Shown here piece by piece: positions 9,124 to 17,319 of a DNA stretch of 64,000 nt (within the stretch, counting starts at the first letter, position 1; the number at the start of each line of letters is the position of its first letter). Below the pieces are notes generated by a model. That model had not been told where the DNA came from. It did not search any database and worked only from the letters and a program-made list of their open reading frames with translations. Position numbers and translations under genes: made by a program. The stretch is from CADEDH01 sp041394285 (GTDB taxonomy: Bacteria > Actinomycetota > Acidimicrobiia > Acidimicrobiales > SZUA-35): assembly GCA_041394285.1 (NCBI GenBank), contig JAWKIL010000001.1, forward strand, positions 812,504 through 876,503, written 5' to 3'.

Positions 9124-9137
9124 CTGATTAGGATCAG
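9124..9137. promoter_or_regulatory. Short inverted repeat between adh and LLM genes
   Basis: CTGAT-TAGG-ATCAG forms a 5-bp dyad in the 70-base gap between the two genes. It could be an operator half-site pair, but it is short and occurs once, so chance is possible. Confidence 0.2.
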
Positions 9138-9184
9138 AACGAGCCCGGGGCGACGAGGCATCCGGGCGTGACTAGGAGGATCGC

Positions 9185-10063
9185 GTGGAGCTCGGTGCCG
9201 TGTGCCCCCAGGCCGAGATCGGCAACGATCCGGGCTTCATCCGCCACTTCGGCCAGGCGGTGGAGGCGGCCGGGTTCGCCTACCTCACCGCCTTCGACCA
9301 CATTCTCGGCGCCGAGCCGTCCCGGTTCGAGGGGCCGGTGGGCGGGTTCCCGTCGGCCCCGTATCTGATCGACGACCCCTTCCACGAGGTCTTCTCGCTG
9401 TTCAGCTTCCTGGCCGGGGTGACCGAGCGGATCGTGTTCCGGCCCCGGGTCCTGATCCTGCCCCAGCGCAACGCCGTGCTGGTGGCCAAACAGGCCGCCA
9501 CGCTGGACCGCCTGAGCGGCTCCCGTCTGGTGCTGGGCGTCGGCGTGGGCTGGAACCACGCCGAGTACGAGGGGTTGGGTCAGGACTTCACCAACCGGGG
9601 CCGCCGGCTGGAGGAGCAGGTCACCGTGATGCGCACCCTGTGGGCCGAGCACTCGGTCACCTTCGAGGGCCGGTGGCACCGGCTCGACCGGGTGGGCATC
9701 AACCCCCGGCCGGCGACGGGCTCGGTGCCGCTGTGGATCGGGTCGGGCAGCCAGGAGCGGTCGCTGCGCCGGGTGGCCACGATGGGCGACGGCTGGATCG
9801 CCCTGCTCACCCCCCAGGAGGACCTCGCGGCTGCTGTGGCCCGGCTGGGGGAGCTGGCGGCCGAGGCGGGCCGGGCGGCGCCCCCCGTTGAGATCCTGAT
9901 GCCGGTAGCGTCGGGCACTCCGGACGAGTGGCGGGCCAAGCTCGATGAGCTGGCGGCCAACGGCGTGACCCACGTGTGCCTGGCCTCGGGCCGGGGCATC
10001 GGCCGTAGCCCCCAGGAGCACCTCGACATCCTGCTGGCCGCCCACGCCGCGCTGGGGACCTGA
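9185..10063 (+). CDS. LLM-class F420-dependent oxidoreductase
   Basis: The 292-aa protein is a luciferase-like monooxygenase relative. It begins with the GAVCPQAEIGNDPGFIRHF segment and carries the central LPQRNAVLVAKQAATLDRLS and LVLGVGVGWNHAEY motifs, typical of the F420-using TIGR03619-like group. The GTG start is supported by AGGAGG (9174-9179) with 5-base spacing, one of the clearest ribosome binding sites in the window. The substrate is unknown. Its closest relative in the window by motif is the LLM gene at 17320-18195. The 148 bases downstream contain an imperfect inverted repeat (around 10091-10153) but no gene. Confidence 0.87.
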   Translation: MELGAVCPQAEIGNDPGFIRHFGQAVEAAGFAYLTAFDHILGAEPSRFEGPVGGFPSAPYLIDDPFHEVFSLFSFLAGVTERIVFRPRVLILPQRNAVLVAKQAATLDRLSGSRLVLGVGVGWNHAEYEGLGQDFTNRGRRLEEQVTVMRTLWAEHSVTFEGRWHRLDRVGINPRPATGSVPLWIGSGSQERSLRRVATMGDGWIALLTPQEDLAAAVARLGELAAEAGRAAPPVEILMPVASGTPDEWRAKLDELAANGVTHVCLASGRGIGRSPQEHLDILLAAHAALGT

Positions 10064-10211
10064 GGCGATGACCGCCGGCTGAACCTCGTTCCGGTTGGTC
10101 GACGTGGTTCGCCCGGATGGGCTACCAGGGCGACGGCGGGCCGTTCGACCACCGGTCCAGAGCCCGGTGATGCTGATCGGCCATCATCCCGGGATCGTGT
10201 TCACGGTTTGG

Positions 10212-12611
10212 TCAGCCGACGGAGGGGTTGACGGGGGCGTCGGCGATGATCTGGGCCTCGGCCAGGGCGGCCTGCTCGGCGTCGCTGAGCCCCAGCTCGG
10301 TCAGGATCTCGCGGTTGTGCTCGCCGAACCAGGGCGAGCGGCGCATGTCGTGGGCCGGGGCGTCGTGGAAGCGCCACGTGGGGCCGCTCTGGCGGTAGGG
10401 CCGCATCTTCGGGTTCGGGACCTGGCGCCAGAACCGGCGGGCCACGAGCTGCGGGTCGTCGTGGATGGCCAGGGTGTCGACCACGGCGGCGGCCGGCACG
10501 CCGACGGCTTGGATCTCGGCCGCTGCGGCGTCGGCGGGGCGGCCCGCCGTCCAGGCGGCGATGGCCTCGTCGAGCTCGTCGTGGGCGGCCCGGCGCTGGT
10601 CCACCGTGAGGTCGAGCAGGTCAGGGCGGCCGATCAGCGCCGCCAGGGCCCGCCAGTCGGCGTCGTGGCGGACCGACACCACCATCCAGGCGTCGTCGCC
10701 GGCCGCCGGGTAGCAGCCCTGGGGGGCCATGCCCGGGTGGCGGTTCCCCCGGTGGATGGGCTCGGCGCCGTCACCTCCGTCGAGGTCGAGGCCCAGCGAC
10801 GCCTCGGCGAACGCCGGGCCGGCCAGCACCGCCGCCGCCTCCCGCTGGGCCAGGTCCACGTGGCAGCCGGCGCCCGTGCGGTCCCGCTGGAGGAGGGCCA
10901 GGGCCACGGCCGCCACTGCGCTGGTGCCGCCCACCGGGTCGCCGTAGGAGACGCCGGTCTTCACCGGGATCCCGTCGTCGCCGTAGCCGGTGAGCGACAT
11001 CAGACCCGACATCATCTCGATGATCGGCCCGAATCCCACGTGGCGGGCCAGCGGCCCGGTCTTGCCGAAGCCGGCCATCGACACCAGCACGATGCGCCGG
11101 TTCGCCGCCCGCAGCACCTCGTAGCCGAGGCCCAGGTTGTCGAGCACGTCGGCCCGGTAGTTCTCGATCACCACGTCGGCCTCCGCCACCAGCCGCAGGA
11201 AGACCTGGCGGCCAGCCTCCTGGGCCAGGTCGAGCGTCAGCGACCGCTTCGAGTGGTTGTACTCGTTGAAGTAGTAGGCCGAGTTCCACGGGTCGGGGAT
11301 GGACGGGTCCTGGCGCACCAGGGTGCGGATGTTGTCCCAGGCCCGGGGCGACTCGATCTTGATCACGTCGGCCCCCGCTTCGGCCAGGAGCTTGGTGGCG
11401 TAGGGCCCGGCCCACATCATCGTCAGGTCGAGCACCCGGACCCCGGCCAGGGGGGCGTCGGGCGGCTGGCCGGCCCGAAGCTGGGCGGGAGCGGCCGTAC
11501 CGGCGGTGTCTGCGGCCCGCCAGCCGGCGGCGCGCCAGGCGTCGCCCCCCGGGGCACCCGCCGGCTCGTCCCCCGGGGCCGGGGGCTGCCAGCCGAGGCC
11601 GGGGAACGGCCGCCCGGGAACGGTGGCCTCACCCCAGGGCGTCTCCACCCGGTCGAGGAAGCCCCGCTCGGCGAACGCCGCATCGGCCAGCAGCTCCCGG
11701 GGCGTGAGCACGGCCCCGAACGGCACCCGGTGCTCCGGGCTCAGCGCCACCAGCTCGTCCTTCGTGCGCTCGAGCATGAACGGCAGGACATGGGCCAGCA
11801 ACTCGTCGTCGTGGGCGGCCCGGGAGGTGGGATCGGTGAAGTCGGGGTTGCCCTGCACCTCCGGTCCCAGCAGGGCGAAGAACGCCGGCACCTGCCGCTC
11901 GAGGCAGCACACGCCGGCGAAGCCGTCGGCGCAGTGGTACACGCCCCACACGGCCCGGACGCTGTTGCCGGCCCGGGCCACCGGCGCCTTCAACTCGTAC
12001 TCGCTCATGGGGCCGTACAGCTCGGGGATGGAGGCGGCGACCTCCTGGAGCGACAGGTCGAGCCAGTCGCCCCGGCCTCGGCGCCAGCGGCCGAGCAGCG
12101 TCACCACCGTGGCGGCGAACGCCTGCAGGCCCCCGAACATCCAGGCCTGGTCGCCCCCGGTCACGAGGGGAGGGCGGTGCGGCTCGCCGGTGAGCGACAT
12201 CAGGCCGCCGGCGGCGAACTGGACGGCGCTGGTGGCCTGCCAGCCGGCCCGGGGGCCGGTGTGGCCGAAGGGGGAGATGGAGGTGACGACGAGGTCGGCC
12301 CGCCCGTGGCGGCGGGCGCCGGGGAGGCCGGTCCGTTCGAGGAACCCGGGGCCCCGGTCCTCCACCACCACATCGGCCGTGGCCACCAGATCGGCCAGAG
12401 CACCGGCGTCGGTCACGGTCGCCCGCTGTGCCCCGGGCAACAGGAACGCCTGCTGGGCTGGCGTGAGGTCCGGGCCGGTGCCGACGGCCGAACCTTCGGC
12501 CCGGATCACCTCGGCCCCGAATCCCCGGAGCAGGCGGCAGCAGAGAGCGGCGGGCACCCCGCCCGCCACCTCCACCACTCGCAGTCCACGCAGGGGTCCG
12601 GCATCGCTCAT
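10212..12611 (-). CDS. Tandem (two-domain) CaiB/BaiF class III CoA-transferase
   Basis: The 799-aa product contains two consecutive class III CoA-transferase domains (about residues 1-370 and 395-790), where most family members have one of about 400 aa. These enzymes move CoA from an acyl-CoA donor to a free acid through an aspartyl-CoA thioester. Both domains keep the nucleophile context: WLDLSLQE in the first and CHVDLAQRE in the second. Each has the ADVVVEDRGPG or ADVVIENYRAD signature. The linker is Pro/Ala/Gly rich. The ATG at 12611 has no strong Shine-Dalgarno. The lipoprotein gene lies upstream on the same strand, with a 22-bp palindrome between. The substrate is unknown. Confidence 0.9.
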   Translation of the reverse strand: MSDAGPLRGLRVVEVAGGVPAALCCRLLRGFGAEVIRAEGSAVGTGPDLTPAQQAFLLPGAQRATVTDAGALADLVATADVVVEDRGPGFLERTGLPGARRHGRADLVVTSISPFGHTGPRAGWQATSAVQFAAGGLMSLTGEPHRPPLVTGGDQAWMFGGLQAFAATVVTLLGRWRRGRGDWLDLSLQEVAASIPELYGPMSEYELKAPVARAGNSVRAVWGVYHCADGFAGVCCLERQVPAFFALLGPEVQGNPDFTDPTSRAAHDDELLAHVLPFMLERTKDELVALSPEHRVPFGAVLTPRELLADAAFAERGFLDRVETPWGEATVPGRPFPGLGWQPPAPGDEPAGAPGGDAWRAAGWRAADTAGTAAPAQLRAGQPPDAPLAGVRVLDLTMMWAGPYATKLLAEAGADVIKIESPRAWDNIRTLVRQDPSIPDPWNSAYYFNEYNHSKRSLTLDLAQEAGRQVFLRLVAEADVVIENYRADVLDNLGLGYEVLRAANRRIVLVSMAGFGKTGPLARHVGFGPIIEMMSGLMSLTGYGDDGIPVKTGVSYGDPVGGTSAVAAVALALLQRDRTGAGCHVDLAQREAAAVLAGPAFAEASLGLDLDGGDGAEPIHRGNRHPGMAPQGCYPAAGDDAWMVVSVRHDADWRALAALIGRPDLLDLTVDQRRAAHDELDEAIAAWTAGRPADAAAAEIQAVGVPAAAVVDTLAIHDDPQLVARRFWRQVPNPKMRPYRQSGPTWRFHDAPAHDMRRSPWFGEHNREILTELGLSDAEQAALAEAQIIADAPVNPSVG

Positions 12612-12624
12612 GGATGGCGACCGT

Positions 12625-12646
12625 AGCGGGCCGGGCCCGGCCCGCT
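12625..12646. repeat. 22-bp perfect GC palindrome
   Basis: Bases 12625-12646 form an uninterrupted palindrome with half-sites AGCGGGCCGGG and CCCGGCCCGCT. It sits 13 bases upstream of the CaiB start and downstream of the lipoprotein gene, so it may be an operator or a terminator for the latter. Confidence 0.5.
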
Positions 12647-12719
12647 CAAAGGAGGGCCCGGCGCCGCCGGTGCGGCCCCGCTGCCACCTCCCGTCCCCAC
12701 TGGCGCTGCCGGTGGGCGT

Positions 12720-13211
12720 CTACTTGGCGGTGCCCTTCGCCGTACCGGTGGTGAGGGTGCCTTCGGACTGACCGATGAGGCACAGGACCTCCCGGTCGTC
12801 GAGCTGGGCCCACGACTCGGCCGTGGGGGTGATCGTGCTGATCTCGTAGATCGACGTCTCGAAGTCGAGCCCGACGAAGCCCTGGAACGCCCCGAGGCAG
12901 CTCTGGTCGGCCTGGTCCTGCACCGCCTCGGTGCCGGGGAAGGCGCCGTCGCCCTCGGGGATGGCGAACGAGTAGTACACCTCGCTCTGGTGGGGCTGCT
13001 CGCACGGCACGCCGTCGACCGTCTCGATCTCACCGGTCACGCCCCCGGCCAGGCAGTCGCCGACCTTGATCGTGAACGCGCCGAGGTCGCCGCCCTCCAC
13101 GATCTGCCCGGCGGAGTCCCGGGTGGTCTCGTCGGCGTTGGAGCTGTTGCCGCAGCTCACCGCCGCGAGGGCGGTGGCGGCGAGCGTCAGGGCGAATACT
13201 CGTCTCATCAT
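12720..13211 (-). CDS. Septum-formation-domain lipoprotein
   Basis: The precursor (about 163 aa) has a basic start, a hydrophobic stretch FALTLAATALAAV and an AVSC lipobox-like cleavage site. It should therefore be exported and lipid-anchored. The mature part contains the pattern VGDCL...VDGVPCEQPHQSEVYY, followed by a conserved Cys near SCLGAF and another in VLCLIG, which matches the small septum-formation-type domain of actinobacterial surface proteins. Two adjacent ATG codons (13211, 13208) are possible starts, and neither has a good Shine-Dalgarno. The role in division is only a family name and is not proven. A terminator-like hairpin lies upstream. Confidence 0.75.
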   Translation of the reverse strand: MMRRVFALTLAATALAAVSCGNSSNADETTRDSAGQIVEGGDLGAFTIKVGDCLAGGVTGEIETVDGVPCEQPHQSEVYYSFAIPEGDGAFPGTEAVQDQADQSCLGAFQGFVGLDFETSIYEISTITPTAESWAQLDDREVLCLIGQSEGTLTTGTAKGTAK

Positions 13212-13319
13212 TCGGGGAAAGCTAACGGCCGCGAAGCCCGGCTCGGATCGCTCCCGGCCAGAAAACCGGCGACGGACAGATCTCCCCACCGACGGCGGGC
13301 GCAGTCGTCTGGCGCGGCG

Positions 13320-13354
13320 GGCCGGCGGGGATCGGCAGCAGACCCCCGCCGGCC
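13320..13354 (-). terminator. Strong GC hairpin downstream of hpaB-like gene
   Basis: An 11-bp perfect stem, GGCCGGCGGGG (13320-13330) pairing with CCCCGCCGGCC (13344-13354), has a 13-nt loop. It lies about 60 bases past the flavin monooxygenase stop and before the next gene on the same strand. A terminator is the likeliest role, although there is no T-tract. Confidence 0.5.
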
Positions 13355-13413
13355 GTCAGGCGCCGCGTCCCGGTCCCGAGCCCGAGTCGATCGGTCGGAT
13401 CGGGTTCACGGGA

Positions 13414-14970
13414 TCAGGCCCAGTCGCGGCCCACGAGCGACACGTCGCCCGGGTTCACGAAGTCGGGCGACGTCCAGCCGTCGAGGTCGTACTCCGACAT
13501 GCACTGCTCGGCCATGGCCTCCATCTGATCCATGGCCCCCATCAGCTGGGACACCATCAGGGTCTCGACCTTGATCTGCTCGTTGTTGCCGGCGTAGTTC
13601 ATCTCGTACAGCCGGTGGCGTCCGCCGAACTCGCTGGACGTGGCGTCCCACAGCAGCTTCATGATCTTGATCCGGTCCACGGCCTCGATGCCCTTGGAGC
13701 CCCGCACGTACTTGTCCAGGTAGGGGCGGATCTCGGACGACTTGAAGTCGGCGGCGTTGGAGTTCACGTAGATCAGGCCGCTCGCCACCACCTGGTTGAC
13801 GATGTCGCCGATGCGGGGGTAGATCGTGGGCACCAGGGCCCGGTAGGCCATGCCGGCCGCCATCGAGGGCTGCACGGCGTCGCCCACCCACGGGTCGGGA
13901 GACTTGCACATGGCGTCGGACAGGGCCCACAGCATGTTGCGCCAGGCCACCACCTCACCCAGGTTGGCCTGGACCCCGCGGAAGTCGGCGGTGCCGGTGG
14001 CCCGCAGTGCCTTGGACAGGATGCCGATGATGAAGTCGAGCTTCACGCACAGGCGGGCCAGGCCGTGGAAGGTGAAGCGGGGGATGAAGCCGGTGGCGGG
14101 GAAGAAGTTGTTGGCCTGCTCCACGTCGCCGTACAGGAACACGTTCTCCCACGGGATCAGGACCTTGTCGAACACCAGGATCGAATCGTTCTCGTCGAGG
14201 CGGCTCGACAGCGGGTAGTCGAACGGGCTGCCGGTGGCGGCCGCCTGCAGCTCGTAGGAGTTGCGGCTGATCAGCTTGACCCCGGGCGTCTCCATGTCGG
14301 TCACGCAGACGATGGCGTATTCCTTCTTCTGGATCGGGATCGATCCGAAGTGGGCGATGAAGTTGTAGTGGGTCAGGGCGGAGCCGGTGGCCACCACCTT
14401 GGCCCCCGACACGATCAGGCCGTTGTCGGTCTCCTTCTCCACGTGCATGCACACCTCGCCCGCCTCGTCGGCGCCGAGGTGACGGTCGATCGGGGGGTGG
14501 ACGATGGCGTGGTTCCAGAACTTCACCGACTCCTGGGACGAGGCGTACCAGTTGAGGGCGTTCTGCTTGTAGTCGCCGTAGTAGTCGCTGTTGGCCCCCA
14601 GGGTGCCGAGGAACGAGGCCTTGTAGTCGGGGCTGCGGCCCATCCAGCCGTAGACCAGGCGCTGCCAGCCGGCGATGGCGTCGCGGGCGCCCACCAGATC
14701 CTCGGCCGAGCGGGGCACCCGGAAGAACTTGTGGGTGAGGGTGCCCGAGCCCGTGTCGGTCTCGCACATGAGGGTGTCGCGCAGGGACGCGTCGTGGAGG
14801 GCGTCATACAGGCGGGCGATCGACCGGGCGCTGTTGCGGAACGCCGGATGGGTCGTCACGTCCTTGACCCGCTCACCGTGGAAATAGACCGTACGGCCGT
14901 CCCGGAGGCTCTCCAGGTACTCGGCCCCGGTCATGGCCTTGGTGACTAGGGGCTGTTCGATGGTTGCCAT
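13414..14970 (-). CDS. HpaB-type flavin-dependent aromatic monooxygenase (oxygenase component)
   Basis: At 518 aa the product has the normal length of the 4-hydroxyphenylacetate 3-monooxygenase large component, which uses reduced FAD from a separate reductase to hydroxylate phenols. Recognisable parts are the N-terminal YFHGERVKDVTTHPAFRN, the FAD-site GLIVSGAKVVATGSALTHY, and VLIPWENVFLYGD near residue 270. 4-Hydroxybutyryl-CoA dehydratase shares this fold, but its Fe-S cysteine set is not evident. GAGGAG lies 3 bases before the ATG. No flavin reductase gene is adjacent, so a remote partner is needed. A role in phenolic compound breakdown fits the ring-cleavage hydratase and paa genes in the window. 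Confidence 0.87.
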   Translation of the reverse strand: MATIEQPLVTKAMTGAEYLESLRDGRTVYFHGERVKDVTTHPAFRNSARSIARLYDALHDASLRDTLMCETDTGSGTLTHKFFRVPRSAEDLVGARDAIAGWQRLVYGWMGRSPDYKASFLGTLGANSDYYGDYKQNALNWYASSQESVKFWNHAIVHPPIDRHLGADEAGEVCMHVEKETDNGLIVSGAKVVATGSALTHYNFIAHFGSIPIQKKEYAIVCVTDMETPGVKLISRNSYELQAAATGSPFDYPLSSRLDENDSILVFDKVLIPWENVFLYGDVEQANNFFPATGFIPRFTFHGLARLCVKLDFIIGILSKALRATGTADFRGVQANLGEVVAWRNMLWALSDAMCKSPDPWVGDAVQPSMAAGMAYRALVPTIYPRIGDIVNQVVASGLIYVNSNAADFKSSEIRPYLDKYVRGSKGIEAVDRIKIMKLLWDATSSEFGGRHRLYEMNYAGNNEQIKVETLMVSQLMGAMDQMEAMAEQCMSEYDLDGWTSPDFVNPGDVSLVGRDWA

Positions 14971-15085
14971 GTTCTCCTCGGAGGGGGCTCGTGCTGTAAG
15001 GATCCTGAATGACGTCAGTCTTTCTGGATACCGCAGAGTTTGCCATCTCCGGGCCGTGCGCGCCGAGGAACCCGGGGGCTACCGC

Positions 15086-15091
15086 TAGGTT
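15086..15091 (+). promoter_or_regulatory. TAGGTT -10 box for a leaderless start
   Basis: TAGGTT ends 8 bases ahead of the GTG chosen as start of the acyltransferase gene, with no ribosome binding site between. The arrangement supports the start choice. Confidence 0.5.
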
Positions 15092-15099
15092 TCCCTCCT

Positions 15100-15834
15100 G
15101 TGCGTACCCCTGGCCTGGGCCTCCTGGATCGTCTGACCGCCGACGCCCTGTTCGGGGCCTGGCGCTGGGCGGCCGGCGTGGCCGGCACCGCCGGCCCCCG
15201 GTCCCGCCATGCCCGCCGGTTCGGGGCGGTGGGGGAGGGGGCGGCCTTCGCCTTCCCTCCGGGCCCGTCGATGGGCGAGCGGTGGATCCGGGTGGGGGCC
15301 CGCACCCTGGTGGGGCCGGACGTGGTCCTGTCGGCCGGCATGTGGCCCGATGAGGCCCTCGATGCGCCCCAGGGCTGGGTGGTCAGCATCGGTCAGCGGT
15401 GCTCGCTCGGCCGGGGCAGCTCGTTCATCGGCCGGGTGGGGATCGAGGTGGGCGACGACGTGACCGTCGCCCCCGGGGTGTACGTGACCGACCACAACCA
15501 CGACTACACCCATCCCCGGATACCGATCGGGCACCAGTGGGTGGTGGAAGCTCCGGTGCGGATCGGGGCCGGCTCCTGGCTCGGTGTGGGGGCGGTGGTG
15601 CTGCCGGGGGCCGATATCGGTGAGCACGTGGCGGTGGCCGCCGGCTCAGTGGTGCGGGGCCGGGTGCCCGACCGATCGGTGGTGGCCGGGGCCCCGGCCC
15701 GGGTCGTGCGGCGATGGGACGAGGCGGCCGGCGCCTGGGACCCGCCGCTGCCCGACGGGCGGGCGATCGGTGTCGCCCCACCCGGCTGGCTGCCCGACGT
15801 CCCCTGGCGGTCTCAGGAGCCTGAGCCACGCTGA
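15100..15834 (+). CDS. Hexapeptide-repeat acyltransferase (LbH family)
   Basis: The 244-aa protein has a C-terminal left-handed beta-helix built of hexapeptide repeats (about residues 90-205). It includes the catalytic-type motif YVTDHNHDYTHPRIPIG and the closing repeat GAVVLPGADIGEHVAVAAGSVV. Such enzymes acetylate sugars or other hydroxyl/amino acceptors. The N-terminal 85 residues are less typical and may help trimerisation or acceptor binding. The GTG at 15100 was preferred over a TTG at 15040 because a TAGGTT box sits 8 bases upstream and conserved sequence starts there. The coding end is part of a hairpin that also serves the convergent gene. Confidence 0.78.
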   Translation: MRTPGLGLLDRLTADALFGAWRWAAGVAGTAGPRSRHARRFGAVGEGAAFAFPPGPSMGERWIRVGARTLVGPDVVLSAGMWPDEALDAPQGWVVSIGQRCSLGRGSSFIGRVGIEVGDDVTVAPGVYVTDHNHDYTHPRIPIGHQWVVEAPVRIGAGSWLGVGAVVLPGADIGEHVAVAAGSVVRGRVPDRSVVAGAPARVVRRWDEAAGAWDPPLPDGRAIGVAPPGWLPDVPWRSQEPEPR

Positions 15835-15862
15835 GCGCAGGCGCTGGCGCGCCTCAGGCTCC
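15816..15862. terminator. Bidirectional terminator-like hairpin
   Basis: GGAGCCTGAG (15816-15825) pairs perfectly with CTCAGGCTCC (15853-15862). The left arm lies inside the last codons of the acyltransferase gene, and the hairpin precedes the stop of the convergent gene at 15885. Confidence 0.55.
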
Positions 15863-15884
15863 CGCCGGCTTCGGGGTGGGCGGA

Positions 15885-17081
15885 TCAGGCGGCGGGGCGG
15901 GCGGCCAGGACGCCGGCCACCACCGGCACCGAGGCCTGGTTGGTGATGTCGAACTGCACCGACTGCCAGGGAGACTCCCCGATCAACTCGTGGCCGACGC
16001 CGGCCTTGCCGAAGCCGTCGACCAGGGCCGCCGCCTCGATGTCGCGCCGGGCGATCTGCTCGGGGGTCGGCTCGGCGAAGTCGCCCAGACCTTCGTCGCC
16101 CACGGGCTCGTCGGCCGAGGCGACGGCCGGGGCCACGGCCGTCGCGCCGTCGGCGGCCGGAGCCTCGGCGGTGTCGACGCAGAGCGCCCCGCCCTCCACC
16201 GGGTAGAGCTCGGCGTACACGGCGTCGACCTTGGTCTGCACCGCCGGATCGTCGTAGTCCCACTCGATCCATTCCCAGCCGAGCTCGTCGGACTTGCGGG
16301 TGTAGTCCACGCCGGCGTCGTCGAAGGCAGCGGCCAGCTTGTCGTTGTCGGCCGTCATCGCCGCCTTCTCCTCGGCGGTGGGGGCCACCGGCGGGTAGAG
16401 CTCGCCGTAGGCGGCGTCGGCCGCCTTCTGGGCCGCCGGATCGTCGTAGTCGTAGGTGATGGTTTCCCAGCCGCTGGCGTCGGTCTGGCGGGTGTAGCGG
16501 ATACCGGCCTCGTCGAGGTGGCGGGCGATCACGTCGTTGTCGGCCTTCGCCTTGTCCAGCTCAGCCTGGGTGGGCTCGGGCACGGGGTACCGATCGGCCC
16601 AGAAGCTGTCGCTGACCGACTGGGCCACCACGTCGTTGGTGTCCCACTGGAGGATGAGGTAGCCGAAGTCGTCGGTGGAGCGGGTGTAGGCGATGCCGTA
16701 GGTGTCGAAGACGGCCGCCTGGGCCTCGGTGTCGGCGTTGGCGTTGGCCAGGTCCTCGGCCGTCGGCGTGTAGTCCTCGCCGTCGCCCGGCCCGCACATG
16801 GCGACGGCATCGGCCCCCGCCGCCACCTTGGCCGTGGCCGACTGGGCCAGGCCGGCCCCACCGCCGGGCGCGAACTGGGCCTGCTGGGCCCGGGCCGCCA
16901 TGCCGGCCTCGGCCGACAGCACCGTGTCGGCGGTGGAGTCGGCGGTGGTCACGGCGGCGCTGTCGTCGCTGTCGCCCCGGAGCACCAGGTATCCGGCGGC
17001 GCCACCGCCCACCAGCGCTCCGGCCAGGACGATTCCACCTACGATGCGCCCCAGGCTCATGCCGCTGCGCGTGGGTTCCAT
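15885..17081 (-). CDS. Membrane-anchored protein with four internal repeats, unknown function
   Basis: I do not recognise this 398-aa protein. Residues about 10-35 form one transmembrane segment (IVGGIVLAGALVGGGAAGYLVL), so the rest is probably extracytoplasmic. From about residue 120 there are three clear repeats of 55-60 residues. Each has an acidic helix, a GI-YTR-D--GW core, an I-WDYDDPA-Q segment and an ending ELYP. A fourth, degenerate copy lies at the C-terminus. A low-complexity acidic/alanine stretch follows the anchor. The ATG at 17081 was chosen because GGGAG lies 8 bases upstream; the frame extends 35 codons further without support. The repeats are very acidic, suggesting cation or protein binding. 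Confidence 0.75.
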   Translation of the reverse strand: MEPTRSGMSLGRIVGGIVLAGALVGGGAAGYLVLRGDSDDSAAVTTADSTADTVLSAEAGMAARAQQAQFAPGGGAGLAQSATAKVAAGADAVAMCGPGDGEDYTPTAEDLANANADTEAQAAVFDTYGIAYTRSTDDFGYLILQWDTNDVVAQSVSDSFWADRYPVPEPTQAELDKAKADNDVIARHLDEAGIRYTRQTDASGWETITYDYDDPAAQKAADAAYGELYPPVAPTAEEKAAMTADNDKLAAAFDDAGVDYTRKSDELGWEWIEWDYDDPAVQTKVDAVYAELYPVEGGALCVDTAEAPAADGATAVAPAVASADEPVGDEGLGDFAEPTPEQIARRDIEAAALVDGFGKAGVGHELIGESPWQSVQFDITNQASVPVVAGVLAARPAA

Positions 17082-17249
17082 GCTGCTCACTCCCTGACTG
17101 TGATGCTTCGTCGAAGCCGGTCTGGCGGTCGGTAGGCGCCCGACCGGTACCAGAGACGAACGGCGACGCCATCGGGTTCCCGCCATCCGGGAGCCGGGGA
17201 TGGGTCGTTCTGCCAGGGGTGGGGCGGCGGGCCTCCCGGGATAGTAGCG

Positions 17250-17266
17250 GGAACCCTTCGGGTTCC
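17250..17266. terminator. Small perfect hairpin with UUC loop
   Basis: GGAACCC (17250-17256) and GGGTTCC (17260-17266) form a 7-bp stem with a TTC loop. It is the second of two hairpins downstream of the LLM gene that ends at 17320. Confidence 0.5.
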
Positions 17267-17281
17267 TTGGGTGGGCGTGGT

Positions 17282-17307
17282 GGGAGCGGGCGGAGCTACC
17301 CGCTCCC
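17282..17307 (-). terminator. 9-bp hairpin after LLM gene
   Basis: GGGAGCGGG (17282-17290) pairs perfectly with CCCGCTCCC (17299-17307) across an 8-nt loop, starting 12 bases beyond the LLM stop on the minus strand. The 238-base gap (17082-17319) holds this and the 17250 hairpin, but no gene. Confidence 0.6.
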
Positions 17308-17319
17308 GCCGGACCCGGC

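Noticed and set aside
10095..12626. An 843-codon open frame on the plus strand opposite the tandem CoA-transferase gene
   Set aside because: It is rich in His, Gly, Arg and Val with no recognisable motif, as expected for the antisense of a GC-rich gene. The minus strand has clear CaiB/BaiF motifs.
12720..13289. Longer N-terminus of the septum-formation-type protein starting at 13289
   Set aside because: The extra residues are arginine-rich and would displace the signal sequence and lipobox from the N-terminus.
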